In this document: positions 63,036 through 64,000 of the stretch, one piece after another | How positions within the stretch are numbered: the first letter of the stretch is position 1 | How the letters are laid out: each line of letters opens with the position of its first letter | NCBI RefSeq assembly: GCF_910592395.1 | Contig: NC_088320.1 | Coordinates: forward strand, 2,542,001 to 2,606,000 | DNA from: Lineus longissimus | Lineage: Eukaryota; Nemertea; Pilidiophora; Heteronemertea; Lineidae | Length of the DNA: 64,000 nt | Direction of reading: 5' to 3' | The notes under the pieces: model-generated | Seen by the model: the letters and a program-made list of their open reading frames with translations, nothing else | Database searches by the model: none | Told to the model about the DNA's origin: nothing | Translations under genes and position numbers: made by a program

Positions 63036-64000
63036 TTTCAAAGATTTGGTTGGACTGAAAGATGCGAGAAAAACTGTAGAATTTAGGAAACTGTAATGAC
63101 ATACATCATAATCTGTCTGAAAAAAACCCGCACTTTTTCACAGGGGGACATTTTCTACTATTACACCAGCCTTGCACTTCCGGGTTCACTAAAACCAACA
63201 CGACGTGAAACCGGGAGACCATTACGGATTGATTGCTGTATGAAGAGAAACTGTTACTACTAAGATATTAGCATATACCTACTTCAACCTGGAACAATAA
63301 ATGCTTATTTTGTTTTTTGTGCATAAAATCGGATAGAAAATTCGAAATACACACGTGGAAGATGATAGCATATTTGTAAACAGTCGCAGACACATTCCAC
63401 ATCGGACGTGATTGTGGCCCGATGGCTGTCTCCAAAAAGGGGACTCGTCACATACGTTCTGGGTTGTTTTCTACAAAGGTTTTTACCTGGGAGCACTAGC
63501 CTTTGCCATCACCCCACTTACCGAACCGGCATCAACATACGCGGCTGGCTTTGGTGGCAGTAAAGGCCATGCAAGACGAATCGAAGATTTGAAAAGCTGA
63601 AAATCGTATACTTACTAACTTGGATCTTAGTCCCATACATGATAATGACAGGACGACGCCACAAAAAATGGAGGAGCACAACCATCAACCGAAAGCGTAC
63701 CATATTCTCCGAACCATAGTTTGGCAATTACATAGAGGCCTGTTCAAATTGGTGTGGATCGATCGGACGCGATTGTGCTAAATTCTTAGTGCTGCGTCTC
63801 ATCCGGCGTGACTCATAATACGCACCCTTTCGCCTGGGAAATTTCGGATAACAACGTTTTGACTGCACCAAACATGTTTACAGTTTACCGATGGAAAAAA
63901 CTCATACAATTTGAAACGACGTAGGCTTAAAGAATCGTGCATCTTCTCTAATTAACTGTATATATTAGAGCATCTAAAAGAAAACAATAAATTACAAAAA
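63036..64000 (-). promoter_or_regulatory. IAH1: 5' UTR and probable promoter region of the IAH1-like gene
   Basis: The start exon continues to an acceptor at 63054/63055, so about 19 nt of 5' UTR precede the ATG. A good minus-strand donor (GTAAGT, 63615-63610) ends a likely first exon that carries a short upstream frame beginning MVRFRLMVV. Joined to 63054, that frame would stop soon afterwards out of phase with the main ORF. The remainder to 64000 shows no coding exon; transcription probably starts in about 63650-63900, but no core promoter element is recognisable. Confidence 0.4.

Noticed and set aside
63518-63727. Upstream minus-strand frame MVRFRLMVVLLHF as an N-terminal signal sequence of the IAH1-like protein
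   Set aside because: Joining its donor to the start exon puts it out of phase and it stops; the correct frame has a TAA before ATG 63035.

Overview
This is eukaryotic genomic DNA, most likely from a marine invertebrate animal such as an echinoderm, hemichordate, brachiopod or mollusc. The evidence is short exons (14 to 516 nt) with GT/AG borders inside AT-rich introns of 0.1 to 4 kb, animal-specific protein families, TA-flanked MITEs and fragments of non-LTR retrotransposons. The phylum cannot be decided from the sequence alone. Nearly all of the supplied short open frames are chance frames; the real genes had to be assembled from exons by hand.

Layout. (1) 1-3401, plus strand: the last six exons of a gene resembling HPS3, a BLOC-2 subunit. 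Its last intron holds a nested inverted-repeat element. (2) 4.4-14.5 kb: no convincing gene, but microsatellites, a three-fold degenerate repeat, a 40-bp tandem repeat and a fossil C2H2 zinc-finger array on the minus strand. (3) 14490-33868, plus: a complete class I myosin (myosin-Ib type), 24 coding exons, 1077 residues, in frame throughout. (4) 33.9-40.6 kb: the myosin 3' UTR, then repeats and a frameshifted MULE-type transposase fragment. (5) 40621-54622, plus: a complete TMEM245 gene, 16 predicted coding exons, about 870 residues, with two LINE tails in opposite orientation around exons 4 and 5. (6) 55.8-60.4 kb: a tandem array of a 68-bp unit whose orientation flips near 57.87 kb, giving two opposed arms. 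(7) 63035-60966, minus: a complete six-exon IAH1-like SGNH esterase, 243 residues, convergent with TMEM245.

The four genes have unrelated housekeeping roles (organelle biogenesis, membrane-linked actin motor, multi-pass membrane protein, small esterase) and do not form a pathway. The most unusual structure is the orientation-switched 68-bp array. It fills almost all the space between the poly(A) signals of two convergent genes. At least one unit is identical base for base between the opposed arms, so a transcript reading through it could fold into long double-stranded RNA.
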